Numbered from the stretch's first letter, positions 34,701-45,912 are shown. The stretch: DNA of 64,000 nucleotides from Coleophoma eucalyptorum (GCA_026120035.1 JALRME010000008.1:806001-870000); one strand, 5' to 3'. The notes: generated from the sequence alone by a model not told the origin. Made by a program: numbers and translations.

Positions 34701-35136
34701 TAAGGATGACTATAACAACCGTATAGCTAGCCTTATATATTACAATGGTTCTGATTATAGCTATTGTCTTCAATTTCGCAGCTGTAGGTGCTAGGGAGAG
34801 GTCGAATTTGAGGGTGCCTAGTTAGCTGTATCAAAAAAAAGTAACTCGGACCTCTGCTGACCCCGAGAATAGTTGTTGGGTTTGCCTTATGATAATGATT
34901 TCTCGGATCTGTAAGGTCTAAATCATTATCTGCACGCCTCACGCAAAGCACTAAGCAGAGTTCAGAGTTCAAAAAGCAGGGCTAAGAAGAATCAAGTCGA
35001 ATTAGTGGTCAAGAAAGTCCAAAGGCCGGAAGGAACGACATCATTAGGTCCATGTGCCGCAATTCTTTGCATATTGCGATTCAACAGTCATATTAGAGTC
35101 GTACGAAGGGTGTCATACAGATAGCTTCCCTCCTCC
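34701..35136. other. Intergenic, nothing recognised
   Basis: 436 bp between the permease relic and the RNase H gene. No ORF of note. It may include further, unrecognisable permease remains. Confidence 0.4.
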
Positions 35137-35616
35137 CTACATCTCATCTAAGGCCTCGTTACAAGCTCTGTCCGCGTCTTCATTTTCGCTCCGTGGTATC
35201 CACAGATATTCTACCTCACCAATCTCCATGATCTTATCATCTAGATTAGATGCAATTTGGATGAGATCTGAATTCACGACAGGGTTGCCCATAGCATTGG
35301 TCCAACCATTCCGGCACCACTTATAAATCCAGGTGTTCATGCAGTTGACGGCATATTTCGAATCGGATTCAATTGTGACTTTGAGATATGGATAAGAATC
35401 AAGCATCTTGTAGCGTTCAAGAGCTTGTTCCAACGCGAGGATAATCGCAGCGATTTCGGCCCTTTGGTTGGTTGGTCGAGGGTTACGTGGGAGCTTTCGT
35501 ATCCAAGTGATCTGCCTATTACGTAGCTGAAAGACAGCGGCGGCAGCTCCGATCGCATTAGGTTGTCCATTACCTCGACAGCCGCCGTCTACTTTAATCT
35601 TCATGAGATAAACCAT
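35137..35616 (-). CDS. Small RNase H domain protein (159 aa)
   Basis: Intronless ORF from ATG 35616. All four carboxylates of the RNase H active site appear in order: Asp in KIKVDGGCRGNG, Glu in NQRAEIAAIILALE, Asp in IESDSKYAVNCMN, Asp in PRSENEDADRACNEAL. GGCRGNGQPNAIGAAAAVF is the first beta-hairpin. The protein lacks an N-terminal hybrid-binding domain and mitochondrial presequence, so it looks like the free-standing fungal RNase H family that often occurs in multiple copies. It would cleave RNA in RNA/DNA hybrids if active. Origin from a retroelement RNase H domain is possible but no reverse transcriptase sequence lies nearby. Confidence 0.82.
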   Translation of the reverse strand: MVYLMKIKVDGGCRGNGQPNAIGAAAAVFQLRNRQITWIRKLPRNPRPTNQRAEIAAIILALEQALERYKMLDSYPYLKVTIESDSKYAVNCMNTWIYKWCRNGWTNAMGNPVVNSDLIQIASNLDDKIMEIGEVEYLWIPRSENEDADRACNEALDEM

Positions 35617-36780
35617 TGTGCTATCCAGTGGAAGCCTTGGTGTAAAGTTCGACTTAGCCTCTGTGCTCGTTTCGCTTGGTGGTAGAGTTTGTAAGGTTCG
35701 TGTATTTGGTTTGGTATGGGTGACATTAGCTTGTAGCTTGCTGAAGTGATCTCAAGTTCGAAACAGTCAACTCAGTCGCATCTGCCAGTATTGTTACCGG
35801 TATCAGTATCGCTGCCTTGCAGCTTTCTGGAATTCTGGTTCTGTCTCGTTTGTACAAACGACGACGTGAAGGTTCGCTGGTTCAGTTGAACTTTATTTTA
35901 CCTCCAGATCTAAGAGGGTAAAGTGAGCGGTCCCCAGATATTAACATGAAGGCGGGAGTAATTTATTTTTATTGACAAGAATCTAAGAACAAGGTAAACC
36001 GAGGGTGGGTGGAAGCCTGTGAGGTTATTCACCAATACTGTCGCGTTTGACCGCCCTGTATTCGGCTCCTACTCAAGGATCATGTGACATCTGGCAGTTT
36101 GTCGGGTGTCGAATCAAGCAAGTAATTTGTAATTTCATGACATATGCTGGAGGTTGGAGGCTCAATGGTTAGGTGATTCACCAGCGAACAAGGTGAGAAC
36201 AATTGTGTAGTAGCGTTATTGAAAATATCTATATCAGGGCTGTAAATCACTCAGAAACGTCAATTATGACTAGAGAAGATGATATTTCTAAAATTTTGGT
36301 TCGTTTTGTTCATTCCTTTCGCCCTTGTCCGTTTTACAAATTATTGCCTGCTTCCCATGCCTAGGGCTAAGATGATCCAGAAAATTGAATCAAAGCTTGT
36401 GTGGCCATCTTGGGCTAAGGAGGAAACAATATTGTAGTCAATTAACTTGTTTCCCAAGGCGTTGACAAGTTGAGCGCAAGAGGTACAGTGAAAGGGTAGC
36501 GCTTCAATCTCTGTACTGCTGCAATTGAAGAAAACGCTCTGGAGCAGGAAGTTTCAAATTCATATTTTCGGGCGGGTGCCTGAAGCAGTATGTTAGCTTT
36601 AAAGGTCAGAGTTAGAGTCAGGGGGACTTAAAACTTCAGAAAGCCTATATCTTCTGGCAGAGGTGCAGGTAAGATGACAGAAGGCGTGTGGGTGAAACTG
36701 GATGAAGCTGTGCAGGATAGGCTTTAAGGTAGGCGACTGATAAAGGCGGGGGTGTTGGGGAATGAGGAAGAAAGATGAGT
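35617..36780. other. Gene-poor region upstream of RNase H
   Basis: Contains the RNase H promoter. A perfect 14-bp palindrome CGTTTGTACAAACG lies at 35847-35860. No gene-like ORF was recognised. Confidence 0.4.
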
Positions 36781-36849
36781 TGATGAAAGGCGTGTTGATG
36801 AAAGGCGTGTTGATGAAAGGCGTGTTGATGAAAGGCGTGTTCATGAAAG
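36781..36849. repeat. 15-bp minisatellite, four perfect units plus a partial
   Basis: TGATGAAAGGCGTGT is repeated exactly at 36781, 36796, 36811 and 36826, then a partial variant TCATGAAAG ends at 36849. The 15-bp unit preserves frame, so the minus strand reads repeated NTPFI pentapeptides in a short ORF (36599-36865), but that ORF has no other protein-like feature. Confidence 0.9.
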
Positions 36850-39506
36850 TTCGATGTAAACACAAGGTGGTATAAAAGCTCTGCGGGGAGTAAGTCGGAG
36901 GCTAAACATTAGTTTAGCAGCAGTTGGAAATAATTCATAGATTTTTGTACAACAAATCTCAATGTAATATAGTTAAATGTCGAGGGAAGTCAGTTGTGCT
37001 TGATTTTATCCAATTCTGCACAGCTTCTCAAGATCCCGCAACATTCATCTTAGCACATCCTCAATCTTGTATCCTACTATCTGCATGTCAAGAGACAATT
37101 GAACGGTATATTTGCTTATAACTCCTGCGCGAAAAGAGAGTACAGAATGTATAGTTGATCGTTACAAGAAATAAACAAAGTTTTCAACTTATGTTTCCTC
37201 CTTTCAGATTTTGCGACGTCGTGTTAATTCCAGCAGTTTAATATATCTCGTCGAGAAGCGTTTCGTCACGGGCATTGCCATAGACCTTGCCCAGTAGGAC
37301 AGGTACTGTTGACATCACTGGAATATCTAAATCTCGGAATGCGGTCTTTGTAAATGGGTGCCAAAATGTACAAACTCTCTATCTCTTACATTGTATTTCA
37401 GTGTTGGTCTGGATGTGCACATTTCCAATGCTGACAGTCAATTAAGGCATGCTCTCGAATGGGTCAGAATGGAAGGAGCTAGACCTAAGAGAACTATTGA
37501 CTTCTATTAAAGAGAAGATCTCTCAGAATACGTTTGACGCCTTTGGCACTGGGGAAGAAATTGTTGTTTTTTGGGGCCGCTACCTATATAAAAGATACGA
37601 ACCAGCTCTTGCAGCGCGGTACATCAATCTTTTACGGAATTTAGTGTCGGTCTCCCACCCACAAAGAATTTTCATGTCTAAATTTTTAAATTCCTCAATC
37701 GTATTGTGAGCGGGATTTTCGACCTGTGGGTCTTGAATTTCATCCTCAAAGCCCTCTTGCAAAAGTACAATCTTGATGCCAAGGAGTTCCTGTTTTGGCA
37801 TTATAAAGAGATGCGTGTTCAACGCCTCCGAATATTTCAAGGATCCCTGCTTTAGTGTGGTTCGAAAGACATTGGCAACCCAATGCGGTAGGAGAGACTA
37901 GTATTTGTAAACCATCTTATGAGCCCTTTTACCTTTTATTCTATATCGTTAAAGTCATTTCGAATATCCTTCCAATCACTATAATTGGGATTACTCCTAT
38001 GTGTAACACTGGCCTCTACGAACCTTTGATTCAAACTGCTTACACTTTGACCTTTTTTGATGCGGGTTAGATAAATAGAGAGTGATAGGTAAGCGTAATT
38101 ATAGACTTGGACATTTATACGAGGCATAAAGCACTATCCTTGATATTTTCTTACTAGGCAACGTGCAAAATATTCGCCCTTGCGCCTCCATGAAAGAATG
38201 ACGTACAAAGGTATCGTTGAAGTAGAATTGACTCCATATAAATTCAGGGCAAGTAAGACCCATGTTAATGACACGAATTCTGGCAGCACCCTTTCGTACA
38301 GCAAGAGTCGGCGAGAGCGCTCTCCTTCCCGACTTCAATCATTCACAAAGCTTAGTGCTAATAATCAATCAAAGTGAGTTAATGCAACGTAGTATTACGC
38401 GGTCGAAATGAAGGCCAAGCAATATGAATTTTGGTTGGAGCAATCATAAAGCAGAGTTCGAAGTCGTTTTCCCCTTCAGGAAATTTATAAGGAAGCTAAT
38501 TAAGGATCTGCGATAAGGATGTCGTTCCTGATCGTGCTCTGCATGCCCCACTCCGGGGGATTGCCGGAAACCGCTTTATCCCTCTCAACTATTGCGCCTC
38601 AATAACTACCTACTTCACGTCACCTCCGGCAGTGAACCCCATCGACATAGTTCGACATTTTTGCCGTCCCCGCAAAACCATAGGATCCTCTCTCCCTTGC
38701 CCGCATATTCTCTCACCTCGGCATCCTTAGCCCAGCTTCCAATGATTTGATTCAACCTACACGCAAGTGACTGTATTCTTTTCGAAGCTCTGTCAAACTA
38801 TGCATAGATTAGTAGTGCATTGTTTGAAATTTTCAATTTTACTGAATTCCAATCCTCTACCCGTGAAAACAGTCTAGTCAGAGGGATGTGTTAAAAGGGA
38901 AGAAAAACACCGCCCGTTAGAGGTAACTTCCCTCCCATTCAAAATATCGGAGTAAATAGGCTGCGTTTGACCGGCTATATAAAAACCGCATTTCTGTTGC
39001 TAATAATACAGTCTACTTCTGCGTCCTATTTCAGCCGATGCTCACTGTCGGAGCTATAAAGATCCGACTTTGTGTAGATCAGTTGGCCCACTGGCTAATG
39101 AATGAATGCGATGTCTTTCCACTCGGTGGGGTGATGTTGAGAACAAGCAGACTAGATACCGGTGCGGCTCCACCAAGTTACGTATAAGCTTGTACAAAGT
39201 TAGAATTAGGGCGTAATACATGGGGTTGGTGTTTGAGGGAACGATAAGACAATAGAAGATGGTAGTCGTCATTTACACATAGGTCTATGATATCATTGGA
39301 CACCAGGGCCCATGAATTGAACTCCCTGGACAAAACTTTTAAATCAGAATTGGATTATATTGCTACCGAGGCACGGAAATTAAATTCAACTCTGCCCACC
39401 AGCTCTCTAGGTGGAAATCGACCCATTTTGAGCATAGCTACCGTTGGCTTCCACGGCACTGCCGTACAACTAGCGCTTGCCGAAGTAGGTGGCCGTGGTG
39501 ATAATG
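36850..39506. other. Long gene-poor stretch
   Basis: About 2.65 kb. Short ORFs on both strands (for example around 37449-37709 and 37580-37840) match nothing I know. An inverted TCCGG / CCGGA pair lies at 38552-38568. A strong TATATAAAAA at 38976 precedes a 49-codon ORF (39038-39187) of unknown status. Possibly decayed genes. Confidence 0.4.
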
Positions 39507-39516
39507 TATATATAAG
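39507..39516 (+). promoter_or_regulatory. TATA box candidate of the MRJP-like gene
   Basis: TATATATAAG stands 51 bp upstream of the ATG at 39567, which supports that Met and not the upstream in-frame ATG at 39522. Confidence 0.45.
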
Positions 39517-39566
39517 AGCATGTGCAATGCACACGAAATCGCATTAAGTTCAAGAGCGAATACAAC

Positions 39567-40649
39567 ATGTCAGCTGCTTTACTCCTCGCTTTTTTGAGCT
39601 CGGCCGCTCTGGCCACAGCATATGCCCCAGGCCTCGAACTTGCCTACTCGCTAGAGCGGGCAACTCAGGGCATCAGCATTTCCGCTGATGGCCGCAAGTT
39701 CCTATCACAACGTTACTCTACAACTGAACCGCCTCAGGCCGTAGAGCTCCTTAACGGCAATACCACAGTGCTCTACCCAAATGCGGCGTGGAACTCATAC
39801 AACTCGAGCAATTCGAGCTCCAATCCATCAACGACCTTCGTCAGCATCGATGGCGCACGAATTGGGCCAGATGGGCGCTACTGGCTAGTCGATGGTGGTT
39901 CGGAGGGTCTCAATGGCTCGACCAAGCTAGTGGGTGTGAACTTGACCACAGATGCTGTCGACAAGATCTATTATCTGGACAGCATCAAAGCGAGTACTAG
40001 CGGCATTGATGATGTGCGCTTCAACGCTGCTGGCAACATCGCTTACCTTAGTGATACCGCTGGCGCACTGCTGGTGCTTAACCTGACGACAGGTGATGGC
40101 GTGCGTGTCCTCGCAGACGATGCCTCTGCCGTGGCTTGGTTCCCTATGATGTACAATGGCACCTTGGTGCCCGGTTACGGCGCTGCTGGTAGTACGCTGG
40201 CAGTTGGTCTGGATCAGATCGAGGTGTCACCCGATGGCGCCTACCTATACTATCAGCCTTGCAACGGTGGGCTGTTTCGCATCGAGACGGCTTATGTTGA
40301 TGCTACTCTGACCAACAGCACCCTGGCTGCGTCCCTCGGTGACTATGCAGAGCCTGTCGCCCTGACACCTAGCACTGGCGGTACCACCATTGATGCCGAC
40401 GGCAACATCTACGTTAGCGACACCAACTTGCTCGCCATCTGGAAGGTCACCCCTGAAGGTCGTGCTACCATCCTTGTCCAGGATGATGCCTTGCTTTGGA
40501 CTGACCTCATGTGGGTGACGGCCGACAAGAAGCTCTGGCTGCCTGCCTCCCAGATGCGGCCCGGTGGGGACGGCCTCATGGCTGATGGCCCTAACTATAT
40601 CTTTACCTATCCCATCGACGCTGGGCCATCGCCTATCGACCACGCCTAA
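39567..40649 (+). CDS. Secreted major-royal-jelly/yellow-like protein (360 aa)
   Basis: Intronless. The signal peptide MSAALLLAFLSSAALATAYA is clear. The mature protein is a six-bladed propeller-like sequence: GISISADGRKFLSQRYS, GPDGRYWLVDGGSEG, VGVNLTTDAVDKIYYL, GIDDVRFNAAGNIAYLSDT, DQIEVSPDGAYLYYQP, TIDADGNIYVSDTNLLAIWKV and WTDLMWVTADKKLWLPA. These match the MRJP/yellow family, which in fungi is secreted and of unknown enzyme or binding role. Several N-x-S/T sites fit glycosylation. By eye its third codon positions are much richer in G and C than neighbouring genes and flanks, which could mean different expression or acquisition by transfer. Confidence 0.82.
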   Translation: MSAALLLAFLSSAALATAYAPGLELAYSLERATQGISISADGRKFLSQRYSTTEPPQAVELLNGNTTVLYPNAAWNSYNSSNSSSNPSTTFVSIDGARIGPDGRYWLVDGGSEGLNGSTKLVGVNLTTDAVDKIYYLDSIKASTSGIDDVRFNAAGNIAYLSDTAGALLVLNLTTGDGVRVLADDASAVAWFPMMYNGTLVPGYGAAGSTLAVGLDQIEVSPDGAYLYYQPCNGGLFRIETAYVDATLTNSTLAASLGDYAEPVALTPSTGGTTIDADGNIYVSDTNLLAIWKVTPEGRATILVQDDALLWTDLMWVTADKKLWLPASQMRPGGDGLMADGPNYIFTYPIDAGPSPIDHA

Positions 40650-41485
40650 GCTTTTGTATTAGTAAAATGGTGTCTAGGAAGACTTGTTTGACTGTACATA
40701 ATACTTTTTGTGTATAGTGCTGATTAATTCTTGTAGAGAATATAAAATACTGGTACAGAGCTTTGATGAATGCATGAAACTTCGACAAAATGGTGTACCA
40801 GGGACAACTAACACTATCACTACTAGCTATATTCTGCACCATTGACTAGCTAGGCTCCTAGAGGTTTCACATGTACAATATGGACTGCTGTCTGGGTATG
40901 AGATCACATCGATAGACATCAGCACCAGTTATATGTCCTAAGTGCTGTATAGTTGCGTTTGATTCCACAAGTCAACCCCGCAAGTCAATCCAGCACGTGT
41001 AATCCACTCGCTATCACCACCTATTCTCGCTAACTAGGGGCACATTCTAACTCCCTGTACAGTGTCCTCCACTTTGTGCATTCCCTAAACAATGTAAAGC
41101 TGGTAGGTACCATTTTTAACAGTAGAGCCATTTTGTTAGAGTTTAGTTTCATTGGTATTTATACAGCATAGTTTTCTTTCCTCTTTATTCTTATAAATAG
41201 TAGTTTCGTCAACATCCATTCCCGTCTCTTCTCTCGCGGCTCCTCTAAATTCGGCACCTGGAGCAATTACAACTATTTATCTTTATATCCTAACTGCAGC
41301 TCGCTTTTGGGAGCACCGAAATAATTCCGAATTACACAAGCCCTCCTCACTGTTACGACGCTTGAGCTGGGAGCTCTTAGATTTAACGGGTTGAATAGCG
41401 GCCTGCGTGTCGTCATCCAGTATTGGGGTTTTTATAAGCTCATCTAAGCCTGGATAATTTTGATTATAATGGAAAAACAGGACTT
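40650..41485. other. Intergenic, AT-rich
   Basis: About 840 bp. No recognised gene. The GC-rich composition of the MRJP-like ORF stops abruptly at its stop codon. Confidence 0.4.
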
Positions 41486-41842
41486 CTATCTATTAAAGTA
41501 TTCTGATCCCTCTTTTGAGAACTCCTCTTCGCACTTCAAATCATCCAGGTCGGCAGGGACGCGAAATTTGGTTTCTAACTCTTCAAGTTGAGAATTGATT
41601 GCGTGCAAACTCGACGGGGCTTTGCTGAAATCTTGTGTCTTCGATAGGATAGCTAAGAAGAGCTCTTCAAAAATAGAAACTGTGGAGTGTGACTGAAAAT
41701 TTTCTACACCCTCTAGTGCAGCCTTAGTATCAACGGGTATAGATACCTTCATTTTAGCACCACGATTGAGAAAGCCAATAATCAATTCGAGGAAAGATTG
41801 AACTAGAAGAATATTCTCGCAATACAGTTGCATGCCGTCCAT
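41486..41842 (-). CDS. Orphan protein (118 aa), unknown
   Basis: The ATG at 41842 was chosen because the longer frame to 41899 begins with TTG. The sequence MDGMQLYCENILLVQSFLEL is amphipathic helical, continuing with IIGFLNRGAKMKVSI, and the C-terminal half is acidic and helical (SQLEELETKF, DDLKCEEEFS). No signal peptide or known domain. It may be all-alpha and cytosolic. Upstream exons cannot be excluded. Confidence 0.35.
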   Translation of the reverse strand: MDGMQLYCENILLVQSFLELIIGFLNRGAKMKVSIPVDTKAALEGVENFQSHSTVSIFEELFLAILSKTQDFSKAPSSLHAINSQLEELETKFRVPADLDDLKCEEEFSKEGSEYFNR

Positions 41843-42355
41843 GATAGTGTTCTGGTGGTATAACTTGAAAAGGAACCTAGCATGGTAATAAGAATACAAG
41901 ATCGAGCTGTCTACTTGTTAAGTGAGGCTGTATATAACAGGAGTTTCGACGAGCACTAAACCGCAAACTTCCACAGCTAAACTTTATTATAATCAATATT
42001 GTAGACCATTAACATCAAGCATTCAATTTGTAAACCTTTTACATACGAGCAAATCGTGTAGTAGTAATGATTGTATTATGTTACGATTGAAAAAGTAAAT
42101 ATTCTAGAGAAAAAAGAAGAAATTGAGCTCAATACATCCCCTAGTACACCCAACTACCCTACCTCACTCAAGCCACAGCCTTACTTAATCGTGTTTCTGG
42201 TACTACGGATGGCAACTGGTCGCTAATGGTATTCATGCTAGATTCCCCGATTTGAAAGATCTATTAATTACAAATAGAGATCGACTAAGATTACCTTAAA
42301 CTTGTGAAAGGCCATTCTTTCTCTTTTACGAAAGCCGTTTCAGCGTTGTTCCGGT

Positions 42356-43085
42356 TTATTCTGCGCTCTCGTGATAGTATTCGTCATAGCTGGCCTTATA
42401 CCCAAGCATCCACTTGCCTATAAATACGCCAATGAACCATGATAATGCAATTGAGATTGGCCCACCAATGACTTCTGGGACTCTTAATGCAACCACTAAT
42501 TACCATTAGCACTTCATGCCTTAGTCTAATGTGGATAGGAGGCGCACTTGGTTCGCATATCATCATGTCAGCCTCCCAGGCGAACAGCGCCAATTGAGGA
42601 GTACTAGCACCCGACGTCATGCCAGTTCCATCCATTGCGCAATCTTGCAAATATCCGCACAGATTTCGGAAAAATCGTTCTTCGCGCACGCGCTCTTCCG
42701 GGTCATACCATGCTTCAAGCGTCATGGGCTCAATACTACTGGCGTTCGTGAATTTGTGATATTGTCCGGGAAGCACAGCCAACATCTCTCCGGTAGGCAC
42801 TGGAACCTTGTTATGACCGAAATGGATCAATGCAGTTCCAGAAGTGACTAAAAAGACCTCTTTCTGTCGAGGATGAATGTGGAATGGCGGTATCAGGAAA
42901 CTGTTGTCGGGAGGCGAGGGTCCAGGCTGGCAGGGTGGAAGGGTAAAGCTAATGGAGGTCTTTTCAGAGACTAAATTGGTGGCAGTAGAAAACGATACAC
43001 TAGATCTGCCCTGTTCCATTGCTATAGTAGCAATGTGGGAACATTTTGTGCGCTGCGGGGAAGGCGCTCGGAAGAATGAGAGCAT
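42356..43085 (-). CDS. Cupin-domain protein with C-terminal membrane-like tail (220 aa)
   Basis: Exons 43085-42548 and 42480-42356 (intron 67 nt, with a CTAAT-type branch site). The cupin core is PPFHIHPRQKEVFLVTSGTA (motif 1 with two His and a Glu) and GEMLAVLPGQYHKFTN (motif 2, His). The splice joins MMICEPI to PEVIGGPISIALSWFIGVFI, then GKWMLGYKASYDEYYHESAE. This gives a hydrophobic tail segment and a C-terminal YDEYYH motif, a layout known from fungal RmlC-like cupins of unknown function. Reading through without splicing would end in an unrelated tail, so I prefer the intron. Confidence 0.72.
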
Positions 43086-44093
43086 GGCAGTGTGGATTCC
43101 TTGATTCGTACAATGAATGGATCGAAGCAGTCAATAAGCAAGGGATTGAAGTTCGAACGGGGATGCAATATGATTGCTTTATATCTATACTTCATCAAAC
43201 AACGGATTTCATTACACCATATATCATAAATCGAGCGAATTCCAGTTGCTGACACGGGTCATCGCCAGTGCTAGTGCCGATGCTTGAGTTAAGGTTGGAC
43301 GTCGGACATATCCGAAACAGAAGTAGCTAACAAACATAACAGATAACCCTTCAAAGGTCAATTACATCAATAGGATAAGATAGGATAAACTACCGAAGCC
43401 TCTTCTGACCCTAACCCTATAGACAGCCTATTAAAAGATAGCATTGCGGTCAGGTGTGCTGGATCAAAGCTTACCAATCACTTGGCCGAACTTCATGTTT
43501 CCGGCCTGACTAAGCACTAGAATTACAAAATTTGGAGATTGGGCTCTAAGCATTATAAATTCTGTAGCAATCAAGGATTTGCTTTGACTTGTAAAAATTT
43601 TAATAATCCTCAATATATAGAAGCAAGACTAGATAAGGCTGGGTAATAGATTCTTTATAGGGCCTTGCTCTATTCGATACATACATTAAGACTTCACAAT
43701 TTTGCCAGTTTTGATAGCCGTTCATACAAAGCTAAGTAGGTTACTACCTATTTTGTTAATCATTGAGGTAGACTAGGGAAACAACAAATATTCAGAATAT
43801 TATGAAACAGCATCTACAAGATTAGGATTTGAAACCTTTGATAGTTTAAGCAAGATTTCGTTATTTCAACCGGCCTTTTCAAAAGAGTATGATAATAAGA
43901 AATTGTTCATTCTTTGGCACCTTCTATGTGTGGACTGGAATCAGTTGAAGGGCGTAAGGTGGGCTTGTGTGGTTATTTACATGTACCACCGCGTCTAACC
44001 GCCTTCAGGCCAGGTCTTTCTCTCAGATCTTTGGACCTCCGACAGTCGCCAGATGTCACATGAGAGCTGAAAGATCGCTCTGCTTGTTAGCCC
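43086..44093. other. Intergenic, AT-rich
   Basis: 1 kb with short direct motifs (for example GATAGGATAA near 43375-43388) but no gene-like ORF. It includes the cupin promoter. Confidence 0.4.
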
Positions 44094-45912
44094 TTGGTAA
44101 GACACCCTCTCTACTCGATCGGGGTACGCTTTTCTCACGATAATCCAGATGGCGGTGGCATCCGTGGGCTGTCAGAACTCGTTGTCCTCGAGGAGATTAT
44201 GAATCGAATTAAATACGACATTGGAGCAGATGGGGATGTTATACCAGCAGCTTTCTTTGACCTTATCGGCGGCACATCTACAGGAGGGTAGGAATACGAT
44301 CGCGCCTCCTTGTCTAAGCTACAGCTAAACGCGGCTGCCAACTTACCGCCCTCAAAGGCCTCGGTGGGATCGGCAAGACACAGATTGCGATTGCAGCTGC
44401 CTTTAAGGTACGCGATGAATACCCGAACTGCAGCGTATTCTGGGTGCCTGCGGTTGACGCAAACACTTTCGAGAAGGCCTACCGCACGATCGGCGAAGAG
44501 CTAAAGTTACCCGGAATGGATAACGACAAAGCAGATGTCAAGGCACTTGTCAAATCGGCCTTGAGTCGAAGCGATCACGACTGGCTTTTCATTGTCGATA
44601 ATGCGGACGACGTGGAGCTTCTTTTTGAGAAGGACTCTTTAGGAGACCATCTTCCAACTAGTCACAAAGGTTCCATCTTATTCACAACTTGGACCAGCAG
44701 GGTTGTACGACAATTGGATATCCAACATGCCAATGTTATACACGTACAAGAGATGAGTAGAGACGAGTCAGTCGAACTCATGAGAAAACATGTACGGCCA
44801 GAGCAGATGGGCGACAACAAGAGCTTGACAGATCTGCTCGACCTGTTGGCCTATCTCCCGCTTGCCATCAAGCAGGCTTCCGCATACATAGATTTGAACG
44901 AGATGACAACCAAACGGTACTTGGAGCACTGCCAATCTAGTGATATGAAGTTTATTACGCTCTTGAGCAAAGATTTCAAGGACCGTGGCCGATATGATAG
45001 TATTCCAAATGCCGTTACTATAACATGGTTGATTTCGTTCAGTCATATTTCTCAGAGCAAACCGCTTGCTGCTGAATTCTTGAAACAAATGTTATTTCTG
45101 TCTGAGAAAGATATCCCAAGAACTCTACTTTTAGATGAAGATGAATTAGAGATCGATGAGGCGATCGGTATGCTGAAAACCTATGCGTTCATTACGGAGC
45201 GAGCCGACAAAGAGTCATTCGACGTGCATATACTTGTGCAACTAGCAATGAAAAATTGGTTACGCCAAAAGGAGGTTCTGGAATCGAGTTTCACATTAGT
45301 AATACAACAGCTCGATAGCACATTCCCCTTTCCAACCTTTGAAAATCGAAAAATCTGGGCCAGATATCTGCCACATGCGTTGAAGGCATTGGAGTTCCGC
45401 AAAAATTCAACTAGTACTGTGGCGAAGGCTAATCTCCTCTCCAAAATAGCACAGATAAATCATTATTTGGGAAAGTATCAAGATGCAGAAAATTTATATC
45501 GTGAGACGTTGGAGCTCATGAGACAGCAGCACGACGAGACGCACACTATAACGCTCGTGATCATGAGCAATCTTGCACAAGTGTTGAGTAACTAAGGGAA
45601 GTACACCGAGGCCGAGACGATGTACCGACGAACGCTGGACTTGATGGAGACGGTGCTTGGGAAGGAGCACCCTAACGCGCTTATAAGTATGAACAATCTC
45701 GCGCTTGTGTTGAGCAACCAAGGGAAGTACACCGATGCTGAGACGATGCACCGGCGGACGCTGAACTTGATGGAGACAGTGCTTGGGAAGGAGCATCCCT
45801 CAACGCTTACGAGCATGGAAAATCTCGTAGGGGTGTTGAGAAGTCAAGGGAAGTACGCAGAGGACGAGACGACGATGTACCGGCGAACTGTGAACTTGGG
45901 AGTTGGGAGAGG
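44094..45912 (+). pseudogene. Patatin / NB-ARC / TPR (NLR-like) gene relic
   Basis: Three parts of a fungal NLR are recognisable. (1) 44130-44291: PDGGGIRGLSELVVLEEIM and FFDLIGGTSTGG, the oxyanion loop and GxSxG nucleophile elbow of a patatin-like phospholipase, with the rest of that domain missing and no ATG. (2) After an out-of-frame junction, 44350-45400: GLGGIGKTQIAIAAA (P-loop, 44357 on), WLFIVDNADD (Walker B) and GSILFTTWTSR, an NB-ARC ATPase. (3) 45470-45912: kinesin-light-chain-like TPRs of 42 residues (126 bp). A TAA at 45593 interrupts the TPRs; both later copies have CAA at the same position. The patatin deletion and the stop indicate a dead gene. Intact relatives are thought to act in recognition and cell death. 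Confidence 0.85.
45596..45900 (+). repeat. 126-bp near-identical TPR-coding repeats
   Basis: Units beginning GGGAAGTACACCGA start at about 45596 and 45722, and a third, shorter one at about 45848, with a 126-bp period. Units 1 and 2 encode GKYTEAETMYRRTLDLMETV and GKYTDAETMHRRTLNLMETV, each followed by LGKEHP. Unit 3 has a 3-bp insertion and breaks off after MYRRTVNL. Confidence 0.85.

Noticed and set aside
36150..36200. tRNA-like A-box (GGCTCAATGGTTAGG)
   Set aside because: No B-box and no cloverleaf could be formed downstream.
36781..36849. CRISPR-like array
   Set aside because: The units are directly adjacent 15-mers with no spacers, and the genome is fungal.
36599..36865. Protein with NTPFI repeats
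   Set aside because: Coding appearance comes only from the minisatellite; the rest of the frame lacks protein character.
42396..42480. Unspliced C-terminus of the second cupin
   Set aside because: It gives an unrelated tail, while a 67-nt intron restores a family-like hydrophobic tail ending in YDEYYHESAE.
44270..44360. Possible intron joining the patatin and NB-ARC parts
   Set aside because: A GT...AG pair exists but does not put the P-loop in frame, and most of the patatin domain is absent on either side.
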